Of a stretch of DNA of 64,000 nucleotides, positions 37,354-52,935 are shown piece by piece. The position numbers were made by a program, and so were the translations under genes. Each line of letters starts with the position of its first letter. Within the stretch, counting starts at the first letter, position 1. The DNA is from Brachionus koreanus (Eukaryota; Rotifera; Eurotatoria; Ploima; Brachionidae): NCBI GenBank assembly GCA_016987375.1, contig PJRA01000549.1:914431-978430 (forward strand), given 5' to 3'. The notes beneath the pieces are model-generated. The model was not told where the DNA came from, ran no database searches, and was given only the letters and a program-made list of their open reading frames with translations.

Positions 37354-39178
37354 GATTTGGATGTTTTTGTTTTTTTTCTTTTTTTTAGTCAGAATGTTTA
37401 TGCAGTTTCGGATCGTTTGCGATCATCATGTTTAACCAGATTGAGGACAATTTTTATTTAATTTAAATTTGAGATTTATTTTTTTTAAACCTTTAATTTT
37501 TGTAAAACCTTTTTTTTTCTTAATACTCCGATGTTAGATAATTTTTAAATTTTTTTCAATGTTGATTATTTTAAATGCAAAAAGGAAAGCTTGTCTTTAA
37601 AAATGGGCATAAAATAAATTATGTAAAATTTGTCAATGATCTCAAGAAAAGAAATGATGACATTAAATTTTTGCATGAAATTCTAACAGATAAAAACAAA
37701 AATTATTTCTCTTTCTCTATTTATTTTAACCATTGTAATCGATTTTTAATTCGAATCTTTTTTACTTTTAAATTAAATTAAAAATTTTTATTCAACTAAT
37801 AAATTGGAAAATTATAATTTTTGTTTTAACTTACAAACAAGAGTATATAAAAATTTCTTTCATCAATAATCATTATAATTCTAGTTGAAGTTTAATCAAT
37901 CAATTCAAAATATCATTTAAATCTAAAAATTTTTATTCTATTTAGATTTAAATTAAGTTTAACTTTTTATTAAAAAAAAAATTTTTAATGTTATATTTTT
38001 TTTTTGAATTGATAATCAACTTCAAAGTGCCAATAATTAAATTTTTTAATCGAAAAATTAACATTTAAATCTGAACAACTTTTTATTTAAACCTCAGTAC
38101 ACAAAAGTTTTTATTTCATTAATTTAGATTAAAATTGAATTAATAAAATAAAATTCATCTTCTTGACTCAATGATTGCGTTTTTCAATTAACAGCTTTTA
38201 TTCTTTTGTATTGATTACAAGTAGCTATCTAATTTTTATTTAAGAATACTTAAAATATGCTTAATGGTTTTTAATGAGATTAATGTTTTTTTAGTAAAGA
38301 ATTGAATTTATTTTCAAATATCAAAATCATTTATTATTTAAAATTTACTTTGCATTCAAAATTTTTATGCACAAAGATATTTTTAAAGATTGCTATTCTC
38401 GGTAAAATTTAGTAAAACAACTACTTAGTGTTTTAAATTAATCATGTTTGTGGAGAAAAGGAATAATGAATGATGAAAATCACCAGCTATTGAAAAAAAT
38501 TTTTTAAAAAATAAATAATTTTAAACATGCTTTGATATTTAATAAATTTCAATTATTGATTAACTTGGATTTGTCAAATTTAAGCTGATAAACAATTTGA
38601 GTTGTGAATAACTCTTTTCATGATATGTATGTTTTTTTTGTGTTCTTTTAAGTTTAAGTTTTATTTATTTTTATTTGTAACCTTTTCATTTGAAATAATT
38701 AAAAATACTCATATTAAATTGTGGTAATTTAGTTTAAAGAGCAAAATCTTTGCTATATTTTTATTAATAACAATTAATAATTTCAAACAAGATGAATTAA
38801 AGCGTTCTTAAATTAATAAATTTTAAAATTTCAATAGATTTTAAATTTTGAAAATAAAGAACTTAATTTAAAAAATTTTCTAATAATAAAAAATAATTTA
38901 TAAAAAAATTCCAAAAAAATCATAATTTATAAACGCAATTGAGATAAAAATGTGAACGATTTCAATAGATGAAAAAAAAATTTCATCAAATTTGAAAAGT
39001 ATTTCACGATCAAGTACTAAAATCTGCAGATTTGCAGGGTTTTAAACGTGGCTCACATACCTATTTCGAAATTTTAACTAACTTAATTTTGCTATTTAAT
39101 TCTTTGTACCATGTTCTCTTAGTACTAAAAAAAAATTGATTTATTTTCTATTTGAAAACAAATTTAGATTTTTGAAAA
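37354..39178. other. Intergenic region between zinc-finger gene and SARS1
   Basis: Likely zinc-finger 3' UTR with T-runs, then AT-rich spacer. A 68-codon frame at 37575-37781 has biased Lys/Phe/Ile content and no recognisable motif; I treat it as non-coding. Confidence 0.6.
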
Positions 39179-40675
39179 ATGGTATTGAGTATTGATCTTT
39201 TCCGTCCGGATCGAGGTGGCGATCCGGAAAAAATGCGTGAAAACCAAATAAAGCGCTATAAGGATCCTAAACTGGTAGATCTAATCGTATCAAAGGACGA
39301 AGAATGGCGGAAAGTTAGATTCAATGCCGATACTCTAAACAAACTAAAAAATTTATGCTCCAAAGCCATAGGAGAAAAAATGAAAAAAAAAGAAGCACAA
39401 GGCGATGATGAAACATTGCCAGCAGGTGTTACTGACAATTTGAACAGTTTAAATTCTGATAAATTACGCGAATTGACTGTGGTTCAAATAAAAAATTTGA
39501 ACAAAATAATTGATCAAGAAATTCAAAAAAATGCCAAAAATTTAACCACAATTGAATTTGAAAGAAATGAAGCTCTTAAAGAAATGGGAAATATTTTACA
39601 TCCATCAGTACCTGTTACTGATGATGAAGAATTTAATCGTGTTGAGAGAACTTTTGGAGATTGTGAAGTTAAAAAACCATTTTCTCATGTAGATTTAGTT
39701 GATTTCATTGATGGATACGATGGAGTACGTGGAGCTGTTGTTGCCGGCTCCCGAGGCTATTACACCAAAGGTCCTATTGTTTTCCTTGAACAAGCTCTAA
39801 TAAATTTGGCTTTGCAAATTTTGGACAAGAGAGACTATCAACCTTTGTATACACCTTATTTTATGAAAAAAGAAGTAATGCAAGAAGTTGCCCAGTTAAG
39901 TCAATTCGATGAAGAGTTGTACAAAGTTATTGGAAAATCAAGTGAGTTAAGCTCCGACAATTCTGTCGAGGAAAAATATCTAATAGCTACATCCGAGCAA
40001 CCTATTGCTGCGTTTCATCGCGATGAATGGTTGTCTGAAAGTACTTTGCCTATTAAATATGCTGGATTTAGTACCTGCTTCAGACAAGAGGTTGGATCCC
40101 ATGGCCGAGATACCCGCGGTATTTTTCGAGTTCATCAGTTCGAAAAAATAGAACAGTTTTGTATAACTGAGCCCAATGAAAAATCGTGGGAAATGCTTGA
40201 AGAAATGATCGGAAATGCTGAAGAATTTAACAAGACATTAGGTTTACCTTACCGTGTGATAACAATTGTATCTGGTGCTTTGAATAATGCCGCAGCAAAA
40301 AAATATGATCTTGAAGCTTGGTTTCCTGGCTCTGGCGCATTTAGAGAATTAGTCTCTTGCTCGAATTGTACTGATTATCAATCAAGACGACTAAGGATTA
40401 GATTTGGCCAGACTAAAAAAATGAATGAAGAGGTCAAATATGTGCACATGTTAAATGCTACCATGTAATTTCTTGTTTATAAATTATTAAATGTTTTTAA
40501 TATGCTTTAAAAATTATTTAGGTGTGCTACTACAAGAACTATTTGTGCCATTCTAGAAAACTATCAAACCGATGATGGAATTATTGTTCCAGAAGCTCTG
40601 AAGCCATTTATGCCAGAAAGATACAAAGAAAAAATTCCATTTGTCAAAACGCCACAAGCTCAAAAAGAAAAATAA
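39179..40675 (+). CDS. SARS1: Cytosolic seryl-tRNA synthetase (2 exons, 479 aa)
   Basis: Class II synthetase that charges tRNA-Ser (and tRNA-Sec) with serine in the cytosol. Exon 1 is 39179-40464, intron 40465-40521 (57 bp, GT-AG), exon 2 40522-40675; the junction splits an ATG codon and restores the conserved [16 protein letters not shown]. The N-terminus [20 protein letters not shown] is typical of eukaryotic cytosolic SerRS and is followed by the helical tRNA-binding arm (about residues 40-140). Class II motif 2 is at about 295-327 ([20 protein letters not shown]) and motif 3 with the catalytic Arg at about 374-404. Length (479) is slightly below human (514) because the C-terminal extension is short. 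No mitochondrial presequence. Highly confident. Confidence 0.97.
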
Positions 40676-42624
40676 AATCAAATAACCAAATCTTTTTATA
40701 AATTATCTAATTTATTTATTTGGTTAGGATTTTTATTTTTCTAAATAAATTTTAATTGAAATTTTTTTCCCTTTTTGAGATAAAAAAATTTTTAAATTAA
40801 AGCCACCTATTAAATTTGCTTTTGTAAATATATTAAAAAAATTACTTAAGTAAATTCTTAAAAACTAAATAATTAAAAAAATGGAAAAAAGTCCAAAATT
40901 ATTAACTTTTGATGCATTGGGACATAATGTACTTATTGTCTAAAGATGAAAAATAGTGGACAAAATTTTAAAATAAGATTTAGATTGAAAAATATTTAAA
41001 ATTAATTATTCAAAAAACAAATAATTTATAAGGTCAATTTTTTTTATTTCTATTTCCCAAAAGAACCATTATTTATTTGAAATTTATTTAATTCATTTTC
41101 ACTTAGTTCCTTTTTTAAAGAAAAATTATTTGATTTAATTCAGAAATAAAAAGAAAGTCAGAAAAAATTTTCCTTGATTGTACTTTTGGAAATAAATTAA
41201 ACAATAAAAATCTGTTTTTTATTAAAATTACTTTAAAAAAGAAATTTTAAAATTTAGATTTTTTTTTAGTTTTGTTTCAGTTTAAATTTAGATTTTAATT
41301 ATATTTATTTGTTTACTGCATAAATTCGAGGAAAGCCTAAGGCTGCTCAAAATGTAACTAAGTCCTTCTTTTTAGCTTAGTTTTAGGAAATAAATTGGGT
41401 ATAAGTTTTTTTTTCTCATTTTGTTTGAAAGAAAGTCAGAATAAAAGAAAGTTAACGTAAAATTAATAAGTTGATATCTTGGTAGAGCGTAGGTAACTTC
41501 GGTTTTCAAGTTTCATTTGTTGAGTTAAAATCATCCAAGTGTGTATTTATTTGAATGTGGTTTAAATTTTTGATGAAGAATTTTTTGATCAGAACTTTTT
41601 AGCCTTATTCTATTGGGTCGAATTTTAGTTGGTTGTGGATGATAATGGTTTGTGTTTGAAGTTTTTGAAGATCTGATGATATTCTTTGCGTTGAACAACG
41701 TAGTGGAATAAAAGCATAATCGAATATCGATCGTTTGTATTTTGACTCAATTTGTGCGATAAAATGACTATACCAATCCTCAACAATGTTCTTTATAAAA
41801 CCACAAAATCAGAGTCAAATCTTTAATCTTAAAAATTATCGGCTAAATGCCTTATACTAAAATATTATTAGCGCAAGTTAATAATTTTAAAAAATCAAAA
41901 GTAGCTTTTTATCTATCAATTGATTTTTTCTTTATTGAAGAATTAGAATGCTTAATGTCCAGACAACTTCTTCAAATAAGGTATTTTAATTAGATTGTGA
42001 TTAATTAGATGTGTTTTATTAGGAAAAAAATGAAGTCCAAATTTTTGTACAAATGAAATCAAATTGCGGGAGTGAGTGTACAGGATAAGCTTTAAATGAA
42101 CCGACAGATAAAAATTACATGAATTTTTGGTCAAGTGAGCCTGGAAGCTAAAATCCTTGTTGATAAAATTCTGGACGACTCACTCAGTCATTCATGATCC
42201 AAAGATGATTATACATTTATAAAATTACCTGTTTTATTCTCTTAAAATTATTTATTTTTCATGAAAATAGGATGATTTCAAAAATATAGTTTTAACTATT
42301 TTATTTCAAGAATTTTTCATAATTAAATGAAGATTTAAAAGATAATATTTTTAATTTATAATTTCATAACAGTATCTATATAGCTAAAAAAACTAAATTT
42401 TTGGTCATGGTCACTTTCTGGCACTGAGGACCCTAGATATTAAATAAATAATAATAAAAAATATTAAAGTTATTTTTTTATCAACTTTTTTTTAAGCTGA
42501 TTGATTAATTTCAAATTTTAGCCAATATTAACAGCAAAAAAATATTGCTTAGCAACAAAATTCGAATCGATGGCAAGAATAAAAAAATGTTAATTTTACT
42601 TCAAGTAAAAGTGAAATATTCAAA
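40676..42624. other. Intergenic region between SARS1 and the EF-hand/death-domain gene
   Basis: AT-rich, with a less biased block at 41450-42180. On the minus strand about 41757-41540 a start-less open stretch of about 72 codons (polar, His/Asn/Lys-rich) is present but has no recognised motif or clear splice context. It may be an old exon or chance. Confidence 0.5.
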
Positions 42625-43813
42625 ATGGGAGCATATCGTAGTATTTTTGAGACAACAGCAGAAGATAGAAAAACCAAACTGAGTCCAAATAAAGGTGATT
42701 GGATAACTGGTCATGCAGATTTAACAGGATGTAGAATTTTTTTTTTAATATTTTACAATTATTTTTTTATAAAATTTAGTGGCTGTTGTCGAGGTTCAGC
42801 GATTGTGGGTTCGATTTAATCAGCTTAATTGTGATAGCAAAGGTAATTTGCCTAAAAAGCAGATAGAAAAAGGAGAATTAAGTCGAGATATATTCATTAA
42901 AAATGTAATTCTAAAATAAGCAATTATTTCAAATTGTTTTTTTTTATATTATTTTTTATAGATAGTTGCTAATTTACCAAAAGAAAAAGATGGAAGTCTA
43001 AGTTTTTTAGTATTTCTAAAATTCATGCAATGGATTGACACAGCTAGCATTGAACAAAAATTAAAGCTAATATTCCATTTTTTGAATAATGGCGATGAAA
43101 TCACAGAGGATGTAGTGGAGAAGCTTTTTTTTAAAGTCTATCCAAACAGTGACGAAGTATTTTTTAATTTTAAAAAACAAAATTTAAATTAAAACTATCT
43201 CTGTTGTTAGAAAGAAATTAATGATCTTATAAAATTATTTATGGAACAACTTGATCCAGATAGGACCAAAAAAATCAATGAAAAAAATTTCATACAAAAT
43301 ATTCTTGCAAATTATGATAGAGAAGAATTAAACTATCTTTTAAAATATGATCTTATACCAGCCGATGTTCTGAGAGAAATGAACATGCAGCCTAGTTTAC
43401 CTGGTTCTCAGCTAAACATGAGAAGCACAAGCGTAATTTTTTAATTAAAGTTTATAACTAATAAAATTTTCAATAATTTTTTTTAGGTGCCGAATGCAAA
43501 AAGCGAGTTATCTGACGAATTACTAGAATCAGTCGCAAGAAAAGTAGTAAAAAAAGAATGGGAGGAGTTAGCTTTAAGTCTTGGTTTTACCAAAAGAGAA
43601 ATCGAACTATACAAATCGAAATTCAATGAAATTGATTATGACACTGTAATATTTGTGAATAATTGAAAAAATTTAAACTATGAATTTGAATTTAAGATTC
43701 TTGCTATGATGTGTGATTGGCGAGATCAAGATCCCAAATTTGCTACAAAAAATCGACTGAAAAAATATTTGGAAGAATTACGAATGAATGACGCTGCAGC
43801 TCTAATGCGATAA
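42625..43813 (+). CDS. Calcineurin-B-like EF-hand protein with C-terminal death domain (6 exons, 307 aa)
   Basis: Exons 42625-42730, 42780-42904, 42962-43156, 43211-43432, 43487-43645 and 43697-43813; the introns are 49-57 bp and all GT-AG. The sum is 924 nt and the frame is kept throughout. The N-terminus MGAYRS fits the N-myristoylation pattern (Gly2, Ser6), as in calcineurin B and CHP proteins. Residues about 35-190 follow the calcineurin-B layout of paired EF-hands (VEVQRLWVRFNQLNCDSKG, DGSLSFLVFLKFMQWID, EQKLKLIFHFLNNGDEIT, MEQLDPDRTKKIN). Most loops lack key acidic ligands, including position 12 of the last one, so calcium binding may be weak or lost. After a Ser-rich linker, about residues 222-305 form a death domain (LLESVARKVVKKEWEELA, LGFTKREIE, ILAMMCDWRDQDP, RLKKYLEELRMNDAA). 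Inference: a membrane-attached adaptor linking a calcium-type module to death-fold signalling. Fold calls rest on pattern recognition. Confidence 0.85.
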
Positions 43814-44400
43814 TCACGGATTAGAAAGTCTGATACCACACGGCAATTTTATGACAAATTTTATATTTTGATAGTCATGGAATAAATTTTATGCTACAAG
43901 TGTTTAATTCCATTTAATACTCAGAAAATAACCTAAAATTTACTAAATCATCTAGAATAATATGATCAAAAGTTAATCTTAGATAAGCTTTATATAATTT
44001 ATAAGTCATGAAAATGTTTGTTTAGTCTATGAAATAATTTTACCTATACAAAAGATATTCTAGTTCAATTGAAAAAAATATATATTGGACAGAGTCTCAT
44101 TATCATAATCCAGATTTTAATTTATCAAATAATAATTTCCATGTCTATAATCATTATTCGAAATTTTCTTATTTTTTTCTTTTTTTTTTAAATAATTAAA
44201 TAATAAATATTTGATTTTTTAAAAGCAATAAATGTTAAATCAAGAGTAATAATTTTAGTTTAAAAAATTCAACAAGCACAATTTTCTATCAAAATTTTTC
44301 TCTTAAAAAAAATTTACATAATAATATTTAATTTTTTTTTGCGTGTTTTTGATTTATCTAATTTATTTAACTTTTTTTAATCTATCAATAAAAAAGCAAT

Positions 44401-44762
44401 AGCTAACTAATCTCTAGAGCAAAACAAAGCATCTTGCCTTGCTGGTTGAGATGAACCCATTCATTTATTTCTGTTATCATAATTTCAAAAACAGTCAAAT
44501 CATGAGGAACAACGCGGCGAGCATAAGCCAAGATTTGCTCTCAACAACCGTACGCAGAAAATTCTGATCGAGATCTACCTGATCCTTTGTTTCCCTTAAG
44601 GCTCATATCACCATTATTAAACTTTTTATCAACCAATCTTATCTGCTTTTTACTTATATTTTCACCTTTTACTAGTAGTGTTTCACGAGTTACTGCTGAT
44701 GCTGAAAGGTCTTTTTTTCCAATAATGACGTAACAATTATACAAAAATTTCAAAATTTTCAT
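44401..44762 (-). pseudogene. Possible mariner-like transposase fragment
   Basis: A minus-strand frame opens at 44762 and runs 73 codons. It includes KKFNNGDMSLKGNKGSGRSRS, resembling the end of the N-terminal helix-turn-helix of mariner transposases (F..GD.SL....GSGRP). After one stop the same frame continues with ARRVVPHDLTVFE, like the WVPHELT motif that follows in intact mariners, although the spacing is too short. No DDE/D domain follows. Read as a decayed, internally deleted copy; moderate-to-low certainty. Confidence 0.35.
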
Positions 44763-45120
44763 TTAAAGTTCTCATTTTTTAAATTTTTTATAATTAAACA
44801 GATAATTAGTTTTGCATATAATTTTGAAGAGCATTCGATTTTGTTTATTTTAGCATATTATATGATTTAAAGTTTTAGATTTACAAAGATGCCGAAATCA
44901 AAAATATCCACCTTTTTAAAAAAACGCATAATTTTATGACTCATTTTATATTCATTTGAATGGAAATTGGAGGAGGATTGATAAATTATTTTTGATAACT
45001 AATAATAAATTTTGATTGAATTATTAGAATTGATTAACTTAATTTTATTTTAATTTAAGTAAATAGATTATCATTAACTCAAGTATGCATTTTGAATTTT
45101 AATTTTAAGCTCTTCTTTAC

Positions 45121-45287
45121 TTAGTAATAGTAGTAGTTGTAGTATCGACTGCGAGATCTGACACGCTGAGTGTCTAAGACCACCACCACCAACGAGCCAA
45201 GTTGATACATCTTCACTCTATTGAATATATCTAATGCAGCTTTGAAGTCAGTGTTTGATTTTGCCACATATTCACCACACCACTTGA
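45121..45287 (-). other. Exon-like block of unknown origin
   Basis: A 167-nt stretch, distinctly less AT-rich than its surroundings, is open on the minus strand from an acceptor-like gaatttag (reading down from 45295-45288) to a TAA at 45123-45121. It encodes KWCGEYVAKSNTDFKAALDI then NRVKMYQLGS, a Val run from a GTG repeat, and a tail SRSRYYNYYYY. No partner exon was found upstream on that strand. It could be a terminal exon, a retrocopy fragment or chance. Confidence 0.25.
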
Positions 45288-46601
45288 CTAAATTCTTATT
45301 TAATCATTTATTGAGTTATAATTTTTTAGAAAAAAATATTATTAATTATTATAGATCGTGTTAAAAAATTCTAAATTTCAAAATTTTCTTTGTAATTAAA
45401 ATATTTAAGTTTTTTTAATTTTTCTAATTTTTTAAGTAAAGCTAATTCTCTAAAAAATTTGTCTTTATTAAAACTTTTAATTAAAAAAAATTCAATCAAA
45501 TTATTCATATTAAGCTTTTAACTATTTAAAGGATTGGCTTCAACATGGTTCTGCTTGTAATAACTACAGGGAAGGGTAATAAATTCTATGATTACTTGAA
45601 AAATGTTTAAGGTATTTAAAAAATAAGTCAAAAATATATTATCTTAAAACTTATTGAGCAAAGTTAAGTTATAGAGTAGTGATTGGTCTAGTCAATACTT
45701 GTAAATTGTAGCAATTGTTTACTTAGTGAATTAAAAATTTTTATACGTATTCACCAATAAAATTAGATTAGATTAAGAGCAAATTAATCTTACCTAATAA
45801 TTAATGTTATTTGATTAATCTCTTGAATAAATCAAGTGAAATATTTGACTTATTTGTAATCCTTAAAAAACCAACTACATTCCGTTTCAAATTCTGATTT
45901 AAAAGACACTTGTTTGATTATAAATTTAAAAGAAAAAGCATTTAGTATTCAAAATCATATTTCCTGTGGTCTAAGATAAATGAACTAATTAAAAGATAGA
46001 CATATACTTTAAAATCAAAAGCGCAATATTAAATAAGTAATATAAATAAACAGTAATTTAAATTTAATAAGAACCGAATCGACTGAGTTGCATGCTGATT
46101 TATAATTTCTATATGTATCACAGATAACTCTGATATTGAGTCCGTGATTTATCATTCAGCATACAGCTCCGACTTATTTTTTCTGCTGAGTATAAATTAC
46201 TTCGTCATTTTATTTAATGGACAGTTTTATCTTTTAAATTTTAGAAGCTAAATAATTTTATTTTTCTCACCAAAAATCTCGACTGAATTGAAAAATCTAA
46301 AAAATAAACATTTAAAATACTCTAACTTATTGGCTAGATTATTTCTCACCGTATATTCAGGTATCTTGAGTAATCTATTGAAATAACACGATTAAATCTT
46401 GATTAGTAGTTGATTTAGAAAATTGATTACAACAATAACAATTTTTGTCGAGAGTCTATTTCCTAAGTCCTTATTGACTTGATTAGTTTTACAACTTAAA
46501 TAACAGGTAAATTTTGATTTTTAGATATTAGTGCGAATATTTCCTCAAGACACAAATTTGCCTTTAAAAACAAAAATTTTGTTCGGATACAAATTATTAG
46601 A

Positions 46602-47393
46602 ATGAGTTTGATAAAGTACATTGGTAAATTATTGTCTAAGTACCATGATGTTCAAGACTTGGAGAAAATTGCGGCCAAACCAAGCTGCTCGAACATGATT
46701 GCAACAACTACTATTATCAATCAGAAGAAAATATCCAGAGTAATTCATTCGTACCCGAGACTGGGCCATTCTTTTGTCAGAATTCACAAAAAATCACACA
46801 AGCGCCGATTCTACCCTAAACCGATTCCACTTGCCGAATCGTCTGCAATCGGCTCTCAAACTCTTTGCAACTCTTGCATGGAAAAGAAGCCGATTAGAAA
46901 ATACTGTAAATGCTGTGGTAAAAGTGTAAAGTCAACTGTTTCTAAAAAATGCGTTGTTTGGCTCGAAGACAGACAGCATTTGTACAAGCATAGACAAATA
47001 AATGCTATCGGACGTAATGATAAATTCAAGAATGTGGCTGTCAGAGATAAAAACCATCGATGTTGTTTGAAAAAGTCTAAAGCTATGACCAATATAAAAC
47101 AAATTGAGTACAAAAGTTTTTTATCAAGTAAATTCTATTTTAGTTATATTGAAATTTTATTTTTAAAATTTTGATTTTTGCTAGATAAAAGAAAATATAG
47201 CAGTACTCTGTCTTCTACTTGGCAGGATGATATCGATCATAGACGAAAACAAACTAAAGAAAATAATTTTGTTGTTGAAAATTTTGGTAAATTAGAACAA
47301 AAAATTAATGGAACATTTGTCGTAGATTTTGCTAGTACTCCGATTAAATTAGCTCCTAAAACATCTACACCAGTAAAATTTAGAAAATTTTAG
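46602..47393 (+). CDS. Hypothetical basic Cys-containing protein (2 exons, 244 aa)
   Basis: No family recognised. Exon 1 46602-47127, intron 47128-47184 (57 bp, GT-AG), exon 2 47185-47393; the junction reads SFLSSNKRKYSSTLSSTW and the frame is kept. The protein is Lys/Arg/Ser-rich. A compact cysteine cluster at about residues 88-106 (CNSCMEKKPIRKYCKCCGK) has CxxC and CxCC spacing that could bind a metal ion such as zinc. More Cys (KKCVVW, HRCCLKK) lie just after. The C-terminus is polar and ends TPVKFRKF. No signal peptide or membrane segment. The intron size matches genuine genes nearby, which supports reality. It could be a nuclear or RNA-associated protein, but this is a guess from charge only. 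Confidence 0.7.
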
Positions 47394-51286
<3,893 letters not shown>

Positions 51287-52935
51287 ACAAACGAATTACG
51301 TGCAAAATTTTTGTATTTTTTGTTCTTTCGTTATTTATTGGTAAAACAAGTCGTTTGTGTACATTTTGTCAGATCAATTAAAATCTATTGATCGATCAAA
51401 CGCAAACAATTGATCTTTAAAAACGAAGAAAAATAAAATACAAAAATTTTTTCAATAAAATAACTTTTACAAAATTATTTTTTCATTATTTTTAATATCA
51501 TCCTAAATTTGCTAATTTTTTTAAATAATTTTTTTAATTAGTTTACACTTTCTCATTATCAATAACAAAACAAAAATTTTCTCGTTGAAAGTTTATAATT
51601 TCTTGAAATCACTGATAGTGTTAATTTTTATTTAAAAACTAATTACAGAATTAAAAAAAAAAATTGTATTAAAATGGTATAAACTGATACCTAAGTATGT
51701 ATTTTTTAGAAATTTTTAATTTAAATGTTGGTAATTTAATTTAACATATAATCTTTCTATTTTAGTCAACTTAAAACCCCTTCTGCATTTAAATATGTTT
51801 AGATTAGTGTTAGGCAAATTAAGCCCTTTAATCAATTAGTCAAAAGTGTTTAAGAATTTTTTTCTTATTTTTTTTAATCTTCGAATTTTAGTTTAAATCC
51901 AAAAATTCGTTTTACAAAACAGAAAAAATTTGTGATAAAAAATTTCAAAGTTTAAAACTTGCTAAAAATATAGTAGAAGAATAATTTAATCATTTTGTTT
52001 TAACCAGAGTTGTTCAAGAGTCATAAAGTCAAAGTCAAGTCAAGTCTTTTGAAATTTTTTGGAATTCAAGTCACTGACTTGACTTTGAAAAGACTTTAAA
52101 ATGACTTTTTTTTTGACTTTTGCACAATTCTGGTTTTAACTTACTTTAATTTATGCTTTGGTTGATTCTATTTAGTGGTCTAAGAAGCTACAATAATTTA
52201 AAATTCAGTCTATTACAAACAGAATGCATGGATTTTGAAATTTAATACATTAATTATTAAAGCTTAAAAATTGATTTTAATTTAAATTTTTGCTTTTATT
52301 CATTTGAATTAATTTTGAAAGAAAAATACATGAGGAAAAAAGGCAGTTAAAAAATTTGAATTTTTTCAATATTTCTTTTTTAAATTTAATTTATCAATTA
52401 AAAAAATTTCAACAAAATAATAAATTTTAAAAGAAGAAAACATGACAAGAGCACTTAAAGTTGCATAAAAGAAACATACTAGACTTTTATGGTTTAATTG
52501 AGATTAGATGAATTAATTTTATAATAATTGTAAATATTTGAGAGATGAGCTTTTTGATGCTGTAAAAAATATAATCAAAAATTTTTTGATGAGATATGCC
52601 AAAATTTCCATCATCCTATAAATAATTTCGATGATCACCTAATTTAAATTTTATTCCATTTGTAAGAACTAAATAGAAATAATTAAAAATATTTAAATTT
52701 ATGAAAGACATAAATTTATGAAAGCTATTTTTTTAATAAAATCAAGCTTTTTTTGCTGAATAAAAATACAAAAACTTTTTTTCTAAAATTTTATTTAAAA
52801 AAAAAACGATAAGCAAAAGCAAAATAATTAATTTTACAATTAAAATATGCCTCACACAACAATCATAAAGAGGTAGTCGCATAAAATTAAACAACTGGCT
52901 TCAAATGATAAAATTTTAATTTTTAATTTTAAAAA
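51287..52935. other. Intergenic region between ubiquitin-L40 and ZSWIM8 (convergent genes)
   Basis: 3' flanks of two convergent genes. It contains the second copy of the AAGTCAAG repeat (52008-52131). Otherwise AT-rich with no coding signal. Confidence 0.6.
52008..52131 (-). repeat. Dispersed AAGTCAAG-type repeat, copy 2 (inverted relative to copy 1)
   Basis: Repeated gtcaagtcaagtc and tcactgacttgacttt words. The reverse complement aligns with 17241-17332, including the ccaaaaaatttcaa spacer and the following gactttatgac segment. Confidence 0.65.

Larger units (their letters stand above)
43814..46601. other. Intergenic region with possible transposon relic and exon-like block
   Basis: Mostly AT-rich. 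It contains a mariner-like fragment at 44401-44762 (minus), an exon-like block at 45121-45287 (minus), and a partly self-complementary patch near 46080-46200. A splice acceptor-like tttttag at 46518-46524 may belong to a 5' UTR exon of the next gene. Confidence 0.5.

Noticed and set aside
37575..37781. 68-codon open frame downstream of the zinc-finger gene
   Set aside because: The tail is Phe/Ile/Asn-rich, there is no motif and no splice partner, and it lies in the probable 3' UTR. Best read as chance.
41540..41757. Minus-strand start-less open stretch of about 72 codons
   Set aside because: Polar low-information peptide with no motif; acceptor and donor not convincing.
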